Positions 1 through 10,729 of a stretch of DNA of 64,000 bases are shown here, in pieces (position 1 is the stretch's first letter; each line of letters opens with the position of its first letter). The notes below the pieces were generated by a model, which had not been told where the DNA came from, did not search any database, and saw nothing but the letters and a program-made list of their open reading frames with translations. Source of the stretch: Odobenus rosmarus divergens (Eukaryota; Chordata; Mammalia; Carnivora; Odobenidae); the NCBI RefSeq assembly GCF_000321225.1, contig NW_004450397.1, forward strand, positions 969,653 to 1,033,652. The letters run 5' to 3'. The position numbers were made by a program, and so were the translations under genes.

Positions 1-411
1 TCCTTTGATATCCTTAGAATTAATGCCATTAAGTCACTACCTATCAACTTATTGGCATAATATGGTTTAATTATCTCTAAATCTTTTGTTTGATACCCAC
101 ATTAAAATTCATCCAACTTTTCCCAGTCAACTCAAATTTTTCCCTTGAATTCCTTTTTCTTTGGCCTGAGGTATTTGAGGCAATGGAAGTCTTGATCTTG
201 AGGGTGATTTTTAAAATAGGATGTTGGCAATAATTATTTTTCCTTAGGGCATTCCAGGAATACTACTGTGCTATTTTTATCATTCAAATTTAATAATATC
301 ATTACATATGATATGTAAAGGTTCTACAACATAATTATCTTCCATTTTATGCCATAAAGTAATGGGATCTTATCAGCAATTGTGCTTGCTTGGCTCCCAA
401 AGCCATTTTTT

Positions 412-1200
412 CACAGTTGATTTCAACAAATATTGGGTACCTACTATGTGACATATAACACTGCCATGTGCTGAACAGATAAGATAAAGCGGAAACATTC
501 AGAAATCAAGTGAGGGTGAGCAAGACAGAAAAGTCACAACAAAAAACTGTAATACTGTAATAGGTTTTGAAAATACTATACAAGTCAGCAAAGGGAGCAA
601 TTCATTTACTTTAGGGAGTGGGGAATCAGAAAAAGCTGATAAGTGTTTTATCTTTAGCTGGGCTTTGAGATTTATGTAGGAATTTGTAAGAAACACCTGT
701 TGAAGCAAGGTGGAGCAAGAGGAAGAACAGAGAGGGTACACAGATAAGAAAGTGCATCATTTGTTAAAGAAAAGTGAGTAACCCACTGTGGCAATAATAA
801 AGGAATCAGCTGTATATGTAGAAGATAATCTTCAAAAGCAGAATGCAGAGAGGCTATGAAGGACCTTCGGGATTGTGCTTAGAAGTTTCAACTTGATTGT
901 CTAGGCAGAGGAGGTTTTTGGTGCAAGTGTCCGCAGTAAGGTCTATATTAAGAAAGATCACTCAAACATACTCCAAGATAGATTTAAGGGTGAGAGTCTG
1001 GAAAGACCAATTTGGAGACAATAGACTATTATAACAGTTCCAGATAGAAACTGCTAAGGGCAAAAATATAAGTCAGTGGGAGTTAAGAGGAGGAGAAGCA
1101 GCTGAGCAGAGGAGGAAAATGTTAGGACACAGAAATTAATAAAACTTAGAGACACAAGAAGACATGAAAAATCAGGTATGACTTAGAGCTTCCAGTTTAA
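412..1200 (-). repeat. L2 LINE fragment, reverse orientation
   Basis: An ancient L2 remnant. It opens with an acctactatgtg motif (complement of the L2 3' end, gcacatagtagg). It continues through gaaggacctt, aagatcactc and a segment near 1020 (agactattataacagtt) that corresponds, in reverse, to the C-terminal D-Y-C-N motif region of the L2 reverse transcriptase. Heavily diverged and not coding; the 80-residue antisense reading frame at 499-741 is incidental. Confidence 0.6.
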
Positions 1201-3260
1201 GTAACAAGTTAACTGGGATAGGAAAAAAAAAGTGAGTAAGTTTCATGAATGCCTTAAATGGTGGAACACATCATGCTCATTTTTGGATCTATTATTTAGC
1301 ATAGGCACATTACAGGCATTTAAATGGTTGTGAATTAATGAATAAATTATTCATTTTTGTGGTCAGTCATTTATTGCAATCTCAGTATTTTCAACCACAA
1401 ATCTGATTTTCTAGATAACCAAAGTAGGAAAATTCTATAAGCATAATCAAATGTTTGACAGGTAAATTTGTACAGGATGAAGTTTGGGGTCATTTATTAT
1501 AATAATGTCTTGATCTTCATATATAAGGACACCATTAGTTTGTGTCCTTTGAATTACTGTTCTTTGAACTGTGTTAGATTTGCAGAGAATATTTCCATAA
1601 TCTCATTTCCAGGCAGTTCTTCTCTCATAATATACAACCATAAAGGTAGTTAAGGGAACTCAGGGTGACAATCTTTGGTAATTAAATCATATGTATGTAT
1701 TAAATATGTATAATTACATATTACACATATATGTGTAATCATATATATCATTTAATATATATTTTACTTAGTTTATATATAATTAGGCCATATACTAACC
1801 TCATTATTGGCATGCTTTTATGATTATGAGCACAAATTTATTTCATCTGCTATAGAATTTCTAAACTATTTTTAGATGTTAAACTTTATACATGAATAAA
1901 GCTTATTTGACAGGGAAAAAATTCCCAAAATATTATTCTGTATTAATGTTTTCATATGTGGTAAAATGATATATTTTAATACCAACAACCTATGAGGCAC
2001 AAACTAATTATTTTGTGTGTGTCCCCAGCCAGCTTCATTCAATTAGTTGCATGACTCAGTTCAAAAGGTGATTAATTGGCTTCTGTTTCATATTGCAAAA
2101 TTACCATCCCATCTATGATACATGCAAAAACATTGAGAAATTTTAAATTTAAACTTAATCACCTTGTCTAAATATTAAACACAGAGAAATAAGGGGAAGG
2201 GTAATTGACATTCAAACCTTCCCTGAGGTAGAACAATTTTCCACTTGCTCTTACCCAATGATAAACTCTGTACACAACACTTGGCTATCAGAAGTCAACA
2301 CCTCTGGAGGTGGAATACAGAAACTGCCTCTTCTGCTTAACTAGCTGGAGTGAATTCGACAAGGATTAGTTATGCATGAGAGGGTATCAGTAACCCCAGG
2401 AAGTCTCAGAATAATGACTCTTCTTATCCTGCAATCCAATCATTTTAGCTAGGGGTGGACTGAAATGTTTAATTATTACTTGGAAACCAAGTAGGATATT
2501 TTGTTCTACTTTTTTTCCACATTTTTAAGTAGAGTTTTTTTGCAACCTCCACAAAAAAAGTTGGTATATTTCTACATCTAAATAGATGTGTTTATTATAC
2601 TAAAACCTCTCTTTCCTCTCTTTATGGGTGGGTGAATATTTCCAAGCAAAGTTCCATTCCAGTAGAGTCATTTTGCAGTCATTTCTGGATTGTCATTGTT
2701 CTACATGTCTGTAAACTGGTAACAATGGGTTTTTTTCATTGCATTTCTCAGATTAATAATTTCACATTTTGACATGAAAGTATAGTTTAGCAGTTTGAAA
2801 ACCAATGGTGGGACTTAATCTCCTATACTCATTTTCACATTTTAAGGCTTATATTTTTAAAGGAGTTCAAATTTAATAGCACCAGTTCCTCTCAAGTGTT
2901 AATACAATCTGCACAGAAGTACATTATGGCTTTTAGCCAACTATGTCAGTTTCCTAGAAGGATATTTTGAGTCTATTGGCCCAAAATAATTTTTTTAGTT
3001 ACCTACAGAACTTTAAATGTTTCTTTCCTCACAAAACAAGAGGTGGTCAATTAATAATGACTTTTGCGAACAGCAACATTTTACACATAGTGGGCACTCA
3101 AAGGTGTTTGTTTAAATTAGTCAATGTTCACCAAGGTATTGCAATCCATTTAGGAAGGAAAACATGTGGTTAAGAAGGAAAAAAAAAAAAAAAAAACAGA
3201 AAGTGACATTTAAACTAATGCAAATTGAGTGAGAGTCCACAAACTATTGGAAATAACAGA
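1200..3260. other. AT-rich unique sequence without genes
   Basis: No gene or confident repeat is visible. The stretch holds an AT microsatellite near 1683-1790 and a run of A at 3178-3196. The 60- to 70-residue reading frames here have no recognisable domain, and the AT-rich composition makes chance frames expected. Confidence 0.6.
1683..1790. repeat. AT-rich low-complexity tract with 20-bp perfect palindrome
   Basis: Alternating AT/TATG sequence. Positions 1720-1739 form a perfect palindrome (attacacata / tatgtgtaat), so the tract could extrude a cruciform. Confidence 0.75.
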
Positions 3261-3264
3261 ATGA

Positions 3265-3330
3265 CAGTCAAACTAGGCTCTTACCTAGTTCTGCCACCAT
3301 CTAGCTTTGTGATAACTATAAAAGTCACAT
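3265..3330 (+). repeat. MIR SINE fragment, 5' part
   Basis: The phrase ctagttctgccaccatctag...gataactataaaagtcac matches the MIR core (tctgccacttactagctgtgtgacc...agtcac). The fragment is cut by the SINEC that follows. Confidence 0.6.
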
Positions 3331-3533
3331 GTTGGCTGCGTGACTCAGTCGGTTAAGGGTCTGCTTTCAGCTCAGATCATGATCCCAGGGTCCTGGGATT
3401 GAGCCCCACACCCAATGGGTTCCCTGATCAGCAGGGAGTCTGCTTCTCCGTCTCCCTCTAACCCTCCTCCCCGCTTGTGTTCTCTCTCTCCATCTTAAAT
3501 AAATAAATAATAAATAAAATCTTTTTAAAAAAA
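3331..3533 (+). mobile_element. Arctoid tRNA-derived SINE (SINEC)
   Basis: Forward orientation: degenerate head (gactcagtcggttaaggg), middle (gatcatgatcccagggtcctggg), CT-rich stretch and an aataaataaata tail. The target-site duplication is aaaagtcacatg on the left and aaaagttacatg on the right. The head differs from the consensus, so this is an older copy. Confidence 0.93.
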
Positions 3534-3647
3534 TAAAAGTTACATGCTTAAAATAAATGTAAAAGTGAAACAGTATTACAATGATGATGAATGAACCACA
3601 GGGAGGCTAGGAAATATGCCTTGGTTGGCAATCTAGCATTTATGTCA

Positions 3648-3735
3648 ATAAAAATTTGGGCTTGTTTCCTCATTTTAAAATGAGAGAGTTGAACTAAATG
3701 ACCTCCTAGTTCCTTTTCATCTCTAGAACATTATA
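3648..3735 (+). repeat. MIR-type SINE fragment
   Basis: The segment tttcctcattttaaaatgag followed by ttgaactaaatgacctcc and ttttcatctctagaac matches the MIR-type 'cctcatctgtaaaatgaggg...ttggactagatgacctc' consensus. Confidence 0.6.
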
Positions 3736-3944
3736 TAATTTTCATGAAGGGGACCAAAAGTAATAGCATGATCAAAATTGCTAAGGTTAAGCCCTGAAAA
3801 CTTCCCAAGTTTGGTTTTACTTGAAATTTGCTAAAGAAGGCAAATATGAATAAGGTAAAGGAAAAGCAAGAATCAATAGTTCCAGCACATTTGTTTGCTC
3901 AATGAATGAATGAATGAGGAAGCAGAAATTGAATAAATTTATAT

Positions 3945-4115
3945 CTTTATAACTTACAAAGTGTCTTCCAACAAATTATGCATATACCCATTACACCCTA
4001 AAAAGAATCCTTTGAAAAACTAAGTACATTACCCAGGATCACTAAAACATATAAAAAGTGGAGCCATGTTTAAAAGCAAAGCATTTGGAGTCTAGCCCCT
4101 GCTCTTAACTGTAAC
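3945..4115 (-). repeat. MIR SINE fragment, reverse orientation
   Basis: Reads as the complement of MIR: aagtacattacccaggatcac...aaaagtggagcca, then gcatttggagtctagcccctgctcttaac, the usual MIR end in this orientation. Confidence 0.6.
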
Positions 4116-4117
4116 AA

Positions 4118-4330
4118 TCTGACCCAATCAGTATCTTTTTCTCTACCTCTTATTTTTCTATTTCTCCAGGCTTCATTCATCACCTCCCTATTCAATACTC
4201 TTTTGTGCTTTTCACCACTTATACCTCAATTAGCATCCTCTGGCTTTGTGTCTCAGATATACATACACATCCTTTTATCTCTTTTTTCTGCCACATTCTC
4301 TTTTCTAGCCTACTTTGCTACAAACATTTT
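4118..4330 (+). repeat. Possible L2 LINE fragment
   Basis: A C/T-rich stretch (aggcttcattcatcacctccc, ttttcaccacttatacctc) has the flavour of the 3' half of L2, but no diagnostic motif is clean. Low confidence. Confidence 0.3.
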
Positions 4331-4449
4331 TTATTCATTTTAAATTTCACATCTCATCTAAAAATGATATATTGTTGTTAAAATTTCAATGTGAAATGGA
4401 GACAAGACTTGAGGATTCCCTGAGTAGACAAAACCATTTAAACCACATA

Positions 4450-4765
4450 AACAACACTAAATCTAGCTTATTTCATGAACAAAAGTGAAACTTAGGTTAT
4501 TTGTTTTAAGTGTCTGTGAAAATCATAAAAGAGACTGAAATCATCTTCCTAATGTGGTCTGAGATAATCGCTTTTAACCCACTCCCTGCCATCTGACAAT
4601 CTCCATTGCAATACAAATCACTGTAAAAGTTAACAACTTCCTCACTTTTACTTTATAAGCTATCCTATAACTTCATACCCCTGAGCTTCATATCAGTTAT
4701 TTTTGAAAGCTCCCAGTTTACAAACTGTTCTATGTACAATAAACTCTTAATAAATACAATTTCTT
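4450..4765 (+). repeat. Possible old LTR (unassigned)
   Basis: The part ending at about 4760 reads cctgagcttcatatcagtt...gctcccagtttac...tgtacaataaactctt. This layout (CT-rich segment, then AATAAA shortly before the end) is typical of old ERV LTR 3' halves. No terminal TG/CA pair or target duplication was found, so this is a guess at class level. Confidence 0.3.
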
Positions 4766-4769
4766 GATT

Positions 4770-5450
4770 TGGTGGTTTCAATTTTGATATTTCCAGATTT
4801 TTGACAATAACTAATAAGTTAAGCTCAGTACTATACCTAACCAAGAGGAAAGAAAATGATACCCACCAAATTTAAGTGAAATTAGATATAAGAATCAGAG
4901 CTACAGATTTCTACAGCCCCTGGAAATGCTTAAAGCACCCTAAAATTCCCAAAAGTCCTTATTTTGTTTTAAATAAAATCATTTTATAGCAATATTCAAG
5001 AAACTATTACTCAATTTAGAAATTTAAAAATATTGCAATTTCAACAATAGCAGTTCCCTTTGTTGTCCTTTGATGTCCTTTGAAATTATATACTATTTTA
5101 TCTGCATTAGATATTTAATTCTTTTTTTTTGAGAGCAGAATGGAGTATTAGTTTAAAAGGGAGTTAAAAGCATTGAAGATAATTTAAAATTCAACATAAC
5201 TATTGGGACATGATAGATTTCCTTTTTAAATTATCTGCCATATTACCATTTGAAAAAATTGTTCAATGGTTACAACTGCTTTTTCTTAGAAAAAATTATT
5301 TTCAAAAAAATTATTTTCTCTTATTATATCAGTGGGCTAATGCTGATCTATAGACTGCTATAGAGATCAATTAAATCTTATTTTTCTAAAATGTTAACTA
5401 TTTCAATATTTATTTTTTAAAAAGATGAATCAAAAAATATCAAAAAAATA
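4770..5450. other. AT-rich unique sequence without genes
   Basis: Nothing recognised. Several A- and T-runs and short direct repeats, with no reading frame of note. Confidence 0.5.
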
Positions 5451-5452
5451 GA

Positions 5453-5644
5453 TTTTTTTTAAGATTTTATTTATTTATTTATTTGACAGAGAGACAGCAC
5501 AAGCAAGGGGAGCAGCAGAGGGAGAGGGGAAAGCAGGCTCTCCACTGTGCAGGGAGCCTGATGTGGGGCTCGATCCCAAGACCCTGGCATCATGACCCAA
5601 GCTGAAGGCAGATGCTTAACTGACTGAGCCACCCAGGTGTCCCC
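5453..5644 (-). mobile_element. Arctoid tRNA-derived SINE (SINEC), reverse
   Basis: Begins with the complementary tail (aagattttatttatttattt), passes the gacagagagacagcacaagc block and ends with gactgagccacccaggtgtcc, the complement of the tRNA-like head. The flanking duplication is aaaaaatagatttttt on both sides. Confidence 0.95.
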
Positions 5645-5649
5645 AAAAA

Positions 5650-6330
5650 ATAGATTTTTTTTACATCATTTAACTCACTATAAGAAAGTGCTTTTTAAAA
5701 ATCTACATATAACATCAGTGATGGCATTTTTCAACTAACATCTCAGTAAAAATAGCATCATCTTATTATTTATAGATGTAGTATAAAATGTTTTGAATGT
5801 TTAGAGTAAAAAATACTTCAGTTTTTTTTTCCCCAAAATGAAACCACTATGTAATTTCTACCTATGAATTTTCTCTTAAAATAACATGGTTTCAGAAAAT
5901 TAGGCAGTTGGAAACACTTAGGGACAAAGTTACATAAAGTTATACTCTTATAGCAATTGTAAACTTCCTTTAAACACATTTGTCCCAATGATGTAATGTC
6001 TACTACATATATATTACTGCCATTCTTTGACTGCAATTGCAACTTCAGAGCAATGTGACTGTCACTTATTAGTTGCAGTTCTGAAAGATGTTAATATGTC
6101 TTGGGTTTCAACTGTGCTTAGCACTATAAAAAGCTTTTCAGATTTTTTTCCTGGTTACTGCTTTCTAAAGACAATCATTGTACAGTTAAATCTCTTACAG
6201 CTATTCATTACATATGGTGTTAATGGTGTTAATATTTTTTTTTAATTTTTTGGAGAGTATTACCTCATGTTGAGACCACTGTAGTGATTTGTATATGTGT
6301 TCTTAGTAATACATACACATTCAGATTTTC
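5650..6330. other. Unique AT-rich sequence without genes
   Basis: No recognisable gene. A 74-residue antisense and a 72-residue sense reading frame overlap around 6030 but lack any known domain and are AT-driven. Confidence 0.5.
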
Positions 6331-6730
6331 AATGTCTTCCATAATCTAGTCTCACCATATATATTCAGCTTTTTTTTTCTCAACCTTTTCCAATCCTACA
6401 AGGAATCAGTCTCATGGCTTTTGGTACATCTTGTGCTTATTTCTGTTTCTAATATATTCCCTGTGCTCTTCTTTCTAGATGGAATACCAGCTTTCTTTAG
6501 CTCTATTTATTAATACCACATCCTTATAAGTAAACCAAACTGAATTCTCAAAATCTTTAGAAGACTATAGCACATATTGATCCTGGCATTCTCTGAAATT
6601 CAACTGCATACAGTCTACAATAAATTCATAACAGGTTGTTCTCTGTTTTAGGTTTGTTATATCTCTGCAAGCAGAATGCAAATTTCTTGTGAATAAAGGT
6701 CAAGTCTATTATTTTATTATTTGTGTTACC
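6330..6730 (+). repeat. Probable L2 LINE fragment
   Basis: The 3' portion (agaatgcaaatttcttgtgaataaaggtcaag...tatttgtgttaccc) aligns by eye with the L2 ending 'gaatgtaagctccatgagggcaggga...tgtatcccc'. Upstream C/T-rich text fits the same element. Highly diverged. Confidence 0.45.
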
Positions 6731-8330
6731 CACTCCAGACCAAGATATAATCAGCTGTAAGTCCTTATATTGTTCCAAAGGAGCCAAACATACTTTTCTG
6801 ACAACACATCTAGCCAGGAAATACTACCAGCTTCTCTGTGCTTCACCCAGTCACAAGCCTGTCATCATCAACTCAAGTATGGAACAGTATCTTCCTTATT
6901 TGGGGGACCTATTTTCTATTTATTCCAACTATGTGATTCAACTGAGGGTTGCCTATCATAATACCAAATCCTTGTAGCCATATGATTTTTAAAATAATCA
7001 GACCTGGATCAATCAGAGGCATTCCTTGAGGATTTTCCAACTGGAATTTAAAAAAAGAAGAGGACCTTATTCTCTGAATAGCACAATTTAGAAGGTATGG
7101 AGCTGGAAGATGTTGGTAGCTATGGGTCCACTCCATAGAAAAATTAATCTGAGAAAATAACATTAACACAGAGATAGATGAAAAACAAGAAGAATGGTTC
7201 CTAACATTGATCTAGTTCTGATTCAATTATCTCTGAGGCTCAAATATGTCCCTGCTCTACCAGCAGATGAATATACTGGAACCCTTTTGTGGATATACAT
7301 CCAAAGGTTAACGAGACATAAGGATTTATTATTTCAATGTCTTTCTTTTTTAGTATAGACACGTTCTAAATTTAGTTCAAGGAAAAAAATCATTTGATAA
7401 AAGCAGTCCTTTAAGACTTTAAGATTTATAAGTAAAATAATGTAATAGGTCAGATTATCATCCTTAGTCTCTCCAACAAGTGACCTAGATACTTAATAAA
7501 ATACAAAAATTTTGAGAAAATACCACACTTGGCCTGGACAAAGAACAACTTCCACATTCGTGTGAATGTCAGCTATGATTATAATTCAAACATGAGAGAG
7601 AGTGAGAGCAGTTTACTCTACCTTCAATACAACATTTTGCCTAGAAACATATTTCACAAATATAGTTGAAAGGGTGCTATCATCTCTAACATTCACATTC
7701 TACTTCACAATTAGTATTTTATAATTCATTTCTAAATTTGAGAATTTTCCAAGCAGTTTTAAGAAATATATTCTTATATAAGAAATGGTATCATTCCAGG
7801 CTGTGTTCATTAACATAAAATTCTAAGAAAGAGATTCTTTCACAGAGTCTTCAGGCTTTAGTCTTATGCTATCAGTTCCCTTTCACTCAACAAATAGCTA
7901 TTTATAAATGCCTATGTAGATTTTAGGTATAGTCTCATATTTCCAAACTACATATAAAATAAAATACTACTGTATCACAGCTCACTATTAGAGATGTTTG
8001 TATATGGCACAGGTTATATTTTGCTACCTTAAATTTCAGCACCAAAGATGAGAATATTATTTAAACCTGAAAATCTGTAAGGAAGCGTTAGTTCCATATT
8101 TCTATAGGTAAAAAGGGATATTTTAATATGTACCTATAAATTTAGCACAATATAGAGAAGTGTGTATTTATATTTGGTTAAACTGATTACAAAGAGGAAA
8201 ATAGGCTAAAATTTAACATGGAGTTACTATAAATAAACTTGAAATAGTCCTATTAAGCAGATGATTTAAAGTGAATTGTATTCCAGTGTCACATTGTTAG
8301 TATATATAAATATTGTAAGTTTGTAAAGCA
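6730..8330. other. Unique sequence without genes
   Basis: No gene, no confident repeat. Two overlapping sense frames (84 and 63 residues, 6723-6977) and an antisense frame (86 residues) occur here. None has a domain, a good Kozak start or a clear splice framework, so they are treated as chance. Confidence 0.5.
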
Positions 8331-8334
8331 CAGC

Positions 8335-8822
8335 AAAGAGATATCTGCATTCTCATGTTGACCACAGCATCATTCACAATACCCAAGATACAGAACAATC
8401 AAAATGTCCATCAGAGACAGTAGAAAAGTGACTGGTAGGAGCTGGGAAGTGGGGAAAAAAAAGGAGAGGTGGGTAAAAGGGTACAAACATTCAGCTATAA
8501 GATGAATAAGGTCTGAGTATCTAATATAAAATATGGTTGCTATATAAGTTAATAACATTGTATTATATAACCAAAATTTGCTAAGAGAATACAACTATAT
8601 GTTCTCACAAAAACTTTTTTTTAATATGTGAAGTGATGAATGAATGCAGTAATTAACTACATGGTGGAACTCCTTTCACAGTTTATATACATATCAAATC
8701 ACTACAATGGTAGTTAAACCTTTCAGTTTATACGTATATCAAATCACCACAACCACAATGTACACCTTAATACCTTGTAATTTTATTTGTTAATTATACT
8801 GCAATAAAGCTGAAAAAAAAAC
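8335..8822 (+). mobile_element. Old L1 3' end
   Basis: The start (agagatatctgcattctcatgtt...cacagcatcattcacaatacc) is the conserved C-terminal coding end of mammalian L1 ORF2. It continues into a 3' UTR ending in gcaataaagctgaaaaaaaa, a polyadenylation signal plus A tail. A 40-bp segment of the 3' UTR is repeated in tandem (8673-8752). Truncated at its 5' side and non-coding. Confidence 0.85.
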
Positions 8823-9052
8823 AATCTGGTCTTTGCCACTTAAAAAATTATTTTGTATATAAGGATCAGATTGTTTTTAAAATCTGCCACTGTAATATAA
8901 ATGAAACATGTCGCCACTTTCTAAAATGATCTATTCCTTCTCCACCTCTTACTGTTATTGTCATTGTTATTTTATCTGGGGCAGAAATCATAAAAGAGAT
9001 TCAAAGTCCATTTTGCACAAACAGATCCTTTTACCGGTATTTTATTAATGTT

Positions 9053-9105
9053 AATAACACTGCTAGAGTATATTTAATAATTATATATATTCTAGCAGTA
9101 TTATT
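9053..9105. repeat. Near-perfect hairpin
   Basis: Two 21-nt arms (9053-9073 and 9085-9105) are complementary except for two positions and enclose an 11-nt loop. It lies in AT-rich unique DNA. It could be a tiny non-autonomous transposon, a small-RNA-like stem or chance. Confidence 0.8.
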
Positions 9106-9595
9106 CATATTGACAAATTACCAATTATTACAATTATTTTCTGTTCTGATGGTAGCCAGTAGCAAATCTAAATCACATTTACCCAATTATCCAGTCAATT
9201 AACAAAGATAAAAGAGATTTTAACACCTGTTGTCATCACTTCTTCCCACTCAAATTAGAGATGATTTTACTAGCACTTGAAAATATTTACTAAGTGAGGA
9301 AAGTCTATTTCTGTCATAAAAAGCAGGAAGTCCATTTGTATGTCAAATATCTATCATTTTATAACTAGATGTAATTTGTTAAATATTTAATCATTCCAAA
9401 CCCAACATGCCAATCAAATATATATATGCAAAATAAATTACTAGTATTCAAACTTATCAACTGTGGTTTAATAAATAGGTATAGCATATTATAAAAGGTA
9501 TATCCATAAAAGTATTTTTTTTATTCAACTTGCCTAATGAAGAGAAAGGACGGTGAGAAAGATGGAGCTAAAATGCACTGAAACCTAAAATATAT

Positions 9596-9745
9596 TGGTA
9601 TAACAACCCTTTGATGTAGATATTACTATCTCTATTGTACAGTTAAGGAAACAGGCTCAGAAAGTGCAACTGTAATGCACAGCATAGAAAATGGCATATA
9701 GCTCATGTGAATCCAGATCTACTTGGCTCTAAAGTCTTTCTTTTC
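9596..9745 (-). repeat. MIR SINE fragment, reverse
   Basis: Complement of MIR: ataacaaccctttgatgtag, tattactatctctattgtac, agttaaggaaacaggctcag, and a ctctaaagtctttc ending. Confidence 0.75.
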
Positions 9746-9823
9746 CTTTGCACTATTCCTTCTTGACTTCTCTTACTTGCTGTAAACAAATATGCAAAAA
9801 ATAAAGAACAAAATACTAAGTAT

Positions 9824-10023
9824 TTTTTTTAAGATTTTTATTTATTTGAGAGAGAGTGAGAGAGAGCATGAGAGCAGCATGAGCAGGGAGAGGGGCAGAG
9901 TGAGGGGGAGAAGCAAGCTCCCCACTGAGCAGGGAGCAAGACTCAGGGCTGGATCCCAGGACCCCGAGATCATGACCTGAGCTGCAGGCAGACACTTAAC
10001 CAACTGAGCCACCCAGGCGCCCC
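9824..10023 (-). mobile_element. Arctoid SINE (SINEC), reverse
   Basis: Complementary tail (aagatttttatttatttgag), central block (ctccccactgagcagggagc) and head complement (ccaactgagccacccaggcg). The target duplication is aaaatactaagtattt / aaaatactaggtattt. Confidence 0.96.
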
Positions 10024-10089
10024 TAAAATACTAGGTATTTAATTTGAGATGTCTGGAGTTCCATAAAAACACCTATACCTTAGGCAATT

Positions 10090-10290
10090 TTTTAAAAATT
10101 TATTTTATTTTGAGAGAGAGAGAACATGCATTAGTGTGGGGGGAGGAGCAGAGGGAGAAGGAGAGAATCTGAAGCAGGCTCCATGCCCAGCACAGAGCCA
10201 AATGCAGGACTTGATCTCACCACCCTGAGATCATGACCTGAGCTGAAATCAAGAGTCCAGCACTTAAACGACTGCACCACCCAGGTGTCC
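10090..10290 (-). mobile_element. Arctoid SINE (SINEC), reverse, older copy
   Basis: Degenerate tail (aaaatttattttattttgag), gatcatgacctgagctg core and gcaccacccaggtgtccc end. The duplication is accttaggcaattttt / accttaggaaattttt. Lies only 66 bp beyond the preceding SINE, in the same orientation. Confidence 0.94.
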
Positions 10291-10517
10291 CACCTTAGGA
10301 AATTTTTAATGAAAGCAGATGCTGATAGAAAGTATATAAATGGAGAAAGCACTGCTCCTCAAACTACCTACAGTGAAGGAATAGCTTGTTTCAGTTTCCA
10401 ATTGCCACTCTACAATACTTATAAAAATACGTAATTACCAAAAAAATTACTAGAAAAATGATCATGTGCTTGGATTTCACAGCAACATCAAATTGGTATA
10501 AAAATATCTAAATGCTT

Positions 10518-10727
10518 GGGGCACCTGGGTGGCTCAGTCAGCACATCGACTCTGATTTCAGCTCAGGTCACAATCTCAGGGTCGTGATATGGAGCCCTCT
10601 TGGGCTCCACACTCAGTGGGGAGTCAGCTTGAGGATTTTCTATTCCTCTTCCCTCTGCCCCTCCCCACTCCCTGTGCATGTGTGAATGCTCTCTCTCTCT
10701 CAAAATAAATAAATCTTAAAAAAAAAT
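10518..10727 (+). mobile_element. Arctoid SINE (SINEC)
   Basis: Forward head ggggcacctgggtggctcag, CT-rich middle and an aaaataaataaatctt tail. The target duplication is atctaaatgctt / ttctaaatgctt. It faces the two preceding reverse copies and could pair with them in a transcript. Confidence 0.95.
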
Positions 10728-10729
10728 TC

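Noticed and set aside
3331..3440. tRNA gene candidates from the A- and B-box-like motifs in SINE heads
   Set aside because: The motifs belong to tRNA-derived SINEs; none of the copies can fold as a full cloverleaf with a proper acceptor stem by eye.
9792..9980. 62-residue frame rich in Arg/Glu/Ser
   Set aside because: It is read through the reverse SINEC copy; the same Arg/Glu pattern (gagagagag) arises from the SINE CT-rich segment.
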